Assembly (NCBI RefSeq): GCF_043290135.1
Contig: NC_134702.1
Coordinates: 193,720,491 to 193,784,490, forward strand
Source of the DNA: Rhipicephalus microplus
Lineage: Eukaryota; Arthropoda; Arachnida; Ixodida; Ixodidae
Direction: 5' to 3'
DNA: 64,000 nt
Made by a program: the position numbers and the translations under genes. The notes beneath the pieces were generated by a model, which was given only the letters and a program-made list of their open reading frames with translations, was not told the origin of the DNA and searched no databases. Below, in pieces: positions 59,693 to 64,000 of the stretch (position 1 is the first letter of the stretch; every line of letters begins with the position of its first letter).

Positions 59693-61803
59693 CTCGGCGA
59701 CAGCTTTTCTTGACATAGGAGCGAAGGCTACGGAGGCGGGGCCTCCGCACATTTGTGTTACTACGCAAGTAGTCCGGCAGCTTGCAGCCGATTTAGGTTC
59801 CAGTTTCGGTTTTCGCTTGCTCGCTGCGCTAGTGTGTTTATTATAGCAAAATGTATGCATGAAAAATGGGAACGTCAAAGTTAAACTTTGATGAGAGTGC
59901 ATACATGCAGCTAGTTACTGTGCTGTTTATATACTGGTACATATAAAATTTTCCGTTGTTCAGAATGTTTTCCCAGCATTATTCAGCCTTTATAACAGTG
60001 AAGTTTAGGTTCCGTGTTCAGTCCAGTATATTACGCGCCACACGTGATCGAATGTTAACGTTTACGGTATTGAGTCCTGGTACAGGCGAAATGGAAGGCC
60101 GGTTGCGGCACGATCCGGCCACGGGCCTGTCTTGTTTCAGTTTTGTTGTATCCGGTTTACGCCCTCAAAGGCTGTCAGCAATGATCGGTGCAGACTGCGC
60201 CTCAGTGTTCGAGAAGCCTCACAATTGTTGTAGATCGTTGTTAAGATTGCGCGCAAGACGCGAACAGTGAAGCTTATTTCAGAGCTTGCGCGGCCACCAG
60301 TGATAAGGCTGGAAAGTTTGATGCGTGTGCGCCTACAGAAAGGCTGTTAAAACTAGGGGTACACAACACCCTGGATGAATTATGGGAGGCGCATCTGGTG
60401 ATGCAGCACGCTAGGCTTTCGACAACCAAAGCGGGTAGGATCATATTGGAAAGGATTGGCATTGGAGCAGAGGCTCCCACTGGGCACACTAAAATTCAGG
60501 TGCGGCGAAAGTTACATAAGGCCCTGTACATAAAACCTTTGCCCAAAAATATGCATCCGATTCACCATACGCAGTGCAGGCAGGCAAGAGCCAGAGCTTT
60601 ACACGTTGAGTAGGGCGAGTACAAAGTGGCAGTCTATACAAATGTTGCGGAATATAAGGACAAAGACGCTTTTGTGATTGTGGTGGTGGACAGGCGGGGG
60701 CGCTTGGTCGCCTCTAGATCGGTCAAAACCCGCTCCTCGGAAACTGCAGAGGAAGCGGCAATAGCGCTAGCTATAACTAATTCGCAGTCAGATTTGATTT
60801 TCAGTGATTCAAGACAGCCATCCGAAATCTGGCGAGGGGCAGAATATCGGCGACCGCCGCACGATTTCTGCATGGGGCCATGGGACGACAAATTAGAGAA
60901 ATAGAAATTGTCTGGGTACCAGCACACTCTGGGAACCCGGGGAACGAGGCGGCTCACCTGAATGCTCGAGGTTTCGTCAGCCGGGTAGGTGAGCCGCCAG
61001 TTCCGGGGAGGTCCGCTAGAGATGGGCTGGTGTCCTTTCATGACATAACAAATCATTATAAACTAGAGCGGAGGTTTTATCCGCCCCCGCACAAGCGGTT
61101 GACTAAGGCGCAGGAATGCGTCTGGAGAAAACTGCAGACGCGATCTTTTCCCAACCCTTACGTATTGAACAAAATGTACCCGGAGGAGATTAAGCCTTAG
61201 TGCAAATGGTGTCAGGCTGTGGCAACATATGATCACATACTTTGGGAATGTAGCATAGTGCCGCCGCCGGTGGATATTATGCGTGATCCCTCTCTTGAGC
61301 ACTGGGAAGCCGCGTGGACCAACTCAGACCCAGTCGTCCAGTTAAGGGTCGTGGAGTGGGCCACACAGGTCGCCGCCAACCTTGGGTTGATGGCTATCTA
61401 ACACGGAATCATCCTCAGTTGCTTTCTGACGAAATAAAGTTTTTCCATCCACCATCGATGCGTGATGTATAAAAGACGGCGCGTCGCAATGATGAGCAGC
61501 TTTTCCACGGCCGATGCTGTGCTCGCCGCTGCAAGAGCAAGCAGCAGACGCAGCCGGCGTGCGGAAAACGTGGTGCCGTCCAAAAAATAAAAAAGAAAAA
61601 AAAACTAGGGCGCACGATAACTTCTTTTCCATGAACAGCGTTGCATACTTGATCTATCCTTATAATGAAGAAAGTTTTATTTATTCGGGCCAAGTAGCTA
61701 TTAGAATCAGAAAATAAAATAGGTACTATTTCCTGGCGCGCGCGCATGCAGGCGGTTCGGCTCTATAGCTTCCACAGTGCTCTCAAGAAAAGCTGTTGCC
61801 GAG
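59693..61803. mobile_element. TA-flanked element with CTCGGCRAC termini, nested
   Basis: Inverted ends CTCGGCGACAGCTTTTCTTG (left) and CTCGGCAACAGCTTTTCTTG (right, complement), with TA on each side, inserted at the inner end of the left arm of the foldback element. Related to the short MITE at 46,121-46,555. Its 2.1-kb size is mostly due to the LINE inside it. Removing the LINE leaves about 980 bp with no recognised transposase. Confidence 0.78.
60328..61456 (+). mobile_element. 5'-truncated non-LTR retrotransposon (RNase H-bearing), innermost
   Basis: Plus-strand fragment flanked by an 8-bp repeat GATGCGTG (60,320-60,327 and 61,457-61,464). Reads LLKLGVHNTLDELWEAHLVM, then RNase H with AVYTNVAEYK (first Asp to Asn), SSETAEEAAI, LIFSDSR, and VWVPAHSGNPGNEAAHLNAR, then a C-terminal part with DHILWEC. 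Ends with GACGAAATAAAGTTTTTCC. Stops and a frameshift near 60,890 split it. The RT is gone apart from the segment after the palm domain. It differs in sequence and orientation from the 50.8-kb LINE. Confidence 0.85.
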
Positions 61804-62524
61804 TATAGAAATGCCCACGAATGACAACAAAAAAATACCGCTTGAGAAATGCACTCGCGCGCCAGTGCGCACGATTATTCAAGCGTTTGTCTTCTTCTTG
61901 TCCTTTTGTTGTCGTTCTGAGCTCGCGCTCTAACAATTGTCATATACCAACTAGCCCGAACAACCATGATCCCTAACGATCCGCGTGTGTATGACCATAC
62001 CAATCGCCCGATTGTGTTGTGTCGACAAGGCCACATTGGTGGTGGAGGCTTTGCGAAGAAAATATTTCTCTCGCGGCCACAAAAGCGATAACCGTTGTGA
62101 CTACTTTTCGTTGTCGTGAGCTGGTGTGGGGGAAGCGTATCGTTTATACGCGGTACGTTGGGGAGCACCTGAATCACGGCGTTCGTGGGCGCGCCAGTGA
62201 GTTTGTCACGTGGTATTTTTTTTTTGCATTTCGCGGACATTTGTAGTTAGCAACAAAGCTTTAAATTTATAATTGATATTAATGTCAGAAACGGTTTAAT
62301 CGATCGTTTTCCAAACCTATCTAAGACCTTCTCATTGAATTTTTCATCCGTATTTGTTCCTTCAAAAGTTAGCTAAAGAAAAATATTTAATCAAACACTA
62401 TTTTAGAACACAAAAAAACAGTCAATCTCCAGGCAACGGTCAGCAACATGCATTTGGTCATGTCGTGATTGCGCGTATCGGCGTATATTTAAACTTTGGC
62501 TAAAGATAGCTGGGACACCCTGTA

Positions 62525-64000
62525 TAGTCACTGTCATCTCTGCAAAACTCCTAGGCAAAAAATATTTCACGTGCGCGCGTACGCTCCCGAACAATGTTGA
62601 AGCACAGACGACTACAGATCACAAGGACAGAGCTGATAATAGCGTAACATGGTTGTGATGTTCGCGTACATGGAAGGTAAGCTCACAGAGATGACAAAAA
62701 TTTATTATGATATTGCGCCCGCCTAGAGATAGACTGAAAACACCACCAATATTCACTGTACAATGAGACCTTAGAGCACACACGTCGAGTGTCTACTATT
62801 ATGATCGCCAGTGAAACATGCCGTATTTCGTACAACAGTGATAGAAGATTCCAGCTGTTTTTGCTGGTGCTCAGGTAAGCGCCCGTCTAAGCTTCGGTAC
62901 ACACCTCCTATGCCTAGCCTTAACAGAGCCATTCAAAAGAATCGCGAAGCTTCTCAAATGTCGCAGCACCAGCCGTGCCAAGCATAGGTATGTCATATGT
63001 TTGAAACTACATTACACCAAATGAAAGAAAGAAGCTTGGCAATAAGCTTACTGTACCACTGCATAGACTGCAATACAAATTGTAAGGCGGACATGCTGCG
63101 ACAGTCATCGCCTTTAGTTGGTGGTCTTCCAACAATGCAAACGCGAGAGGTAAAACATCTAACTCTGTCACTGCATTGCTGTAAAAATGTTTTATCGTTT
63201 GCTCAATTATTGCTCAAAGTGGTGATCGTAATATATTACCATTGTAAGCAGTGCCTGCAGTAGTAAAGTAGTCAAAATTTATACAGTCATGACAGGTATA
63301 CTGCGATTTAGGAATCCTGTGCTGTTTTAAAAATGTCGTTAAAATGTTGAATGGTTAGCACTACCACTTGAATGAATATGAGTGTGACCATGTGTGTTCA
63401 TGGTGTGCTACTATGTCTGCCTCTCCGAATGTCCCATGGCGCTGTTAACCAGCTGTTTCTGTTCAACGAGGTTCAGTGAAGTGTAGGGGTATTACGACCT
63501 CCCTCTTCACTAATGCACATGAAATCACATGGCATGCGAACGTCAAGTATTTCTTACAAAAGCGAGAATGGATTTATGCGCTAATTGTAATACTATCTTT
63601 TCCTGCTTCGAGCAGTCCACGATATTAGTGATGTACCATTTTGTAGGTTGAAGAACACATATTAATATTCCTCCCGTGTGATTCGAAACTGGATGCCACT
63701 TTTTTAAAATGAAATATTAGTGGCCACGCAGTGAGAGACAATATTCTGTCGAAGTAAACCGCTAGCCAGTAGCTCGTTCAGTTCTCCGCTAGCCAGTCGC
63801 TCGTTAAGTTCTCTAAGTTTCTAGCCGTATTTAGAACGACAGCGAAATCAGACCATCGTCCGAACGTCGGTAGACTTGATGGTATGATCTGGTATGACCC
63901 CAACTGTACGAACGAGCCTGTGGCCGATGTTCATGTCCCGTTGTCCCCGCTCTCTGTTTTTAACACCGCCCATTTACATCATGCAATTGAATAATAGCTA
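62525..64000. other. no recognised gene
   Basis: Non-coding to the window edge. Two 88-codon or shorter plus-strand frames show no motif. A small direct repeat CGCTAGCCAGT occurs twice at about 63,760-63,795. Confidence 0.45.

Larger units (their letters stand above)
59409..62522. mobile_element. foldback DNA element hosting nested insertions
   Basis: Outer inverted repeats: CAGGGTGCTCCAGCTATCTT (from 59,409) and, reversed, CAGGGTGTCCCAGCTATCTT (to 62,522), flanked by TA on both sides. The inverted match is long, about 280 bases per arm (59,409-59,690 and 62,243-62,522), including CAAATGCATRTTGCTGACCG and TTTTTTGTGTTCTAAAATAG. No transposase is seen. The left part of its centre is interrupted by the next element. 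Confidence 0.8.

Overview
This is a repeat-rich stretch of animal nuclear DNA, most likely from a hard (ixodid) tick. The main evidence is a dispersed SINE with a tRNA-like head and a conserved body, present in about eight full, truncated or decayed copies. I recognise it from memory as the tick Ruka-type SINE. It occurs together with LINE fragments, TA-flanked foldback elements, long tetranucleotide arrays and small exons separated by large introns. There are no operons or bacterial features. Most long open frames here are by-products of simple repeats.

The clearest host gene lies on the minus strand. Eight small exons between 57,834 and 37,709 (57,757-57,834; 56,477-56,580; 56,233-56,291; 55,298-55,430; 54,661-54,760; 43,585-43,650; 38,431-38,538; 37,709-37,785) join with matching codon phases and no internal stop. 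Together they give about 241 codons that follow the order of an M13 (neprilysin/ECE-like) metallopeptidase domain. By my alignment, all three zinc ligands and the catalytic C-terminal histidine are replaced, while the HExxH glutamate, the Asp of the ENxAD motif and the substrate-binding arginine remain. This suggests an inactive M13 homologue. The N-terminal exons and the last exon or exons are not in the visible model.

Other host-like pieces are: a minus-strand signal-peptide first exon (24,844-24,960); a plus-strand exon with one membrane span (27,191-27,366); and an unrecognised minus-strand terminal ORF with a poly(A) signal (21,177-21,440).

Layout: 1-18 kb is intergenic or intronic DNA with SINEs, a foldback MITE (10.5 kb), two copies of a minisatellite-bearing element (11.2 and 12.6 kb) and a compound microsatellite (15.3 kb). 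18,768-21,075 is a bounded LTR retrotransposon with 103-bp LTRs and a 5-bp target duplication that has lost protease, reverse transcriptase and RNase H. 21-31 kb holds SINEs and the small host exons. 36-58 kb is the M13 locus, whose 11-kb intron carries a GATA array, a roughly 148-bp tandem repeat, a MITE and a 5'-truncated LINE. 59.4-62.5 kb is a three-level nest: a LINE inside a TA-flanked element inside a larger foldback element.

Exon borders were placed by eye from GT-AG sites and phase. Family calls come from remembered motifs, without any database search.
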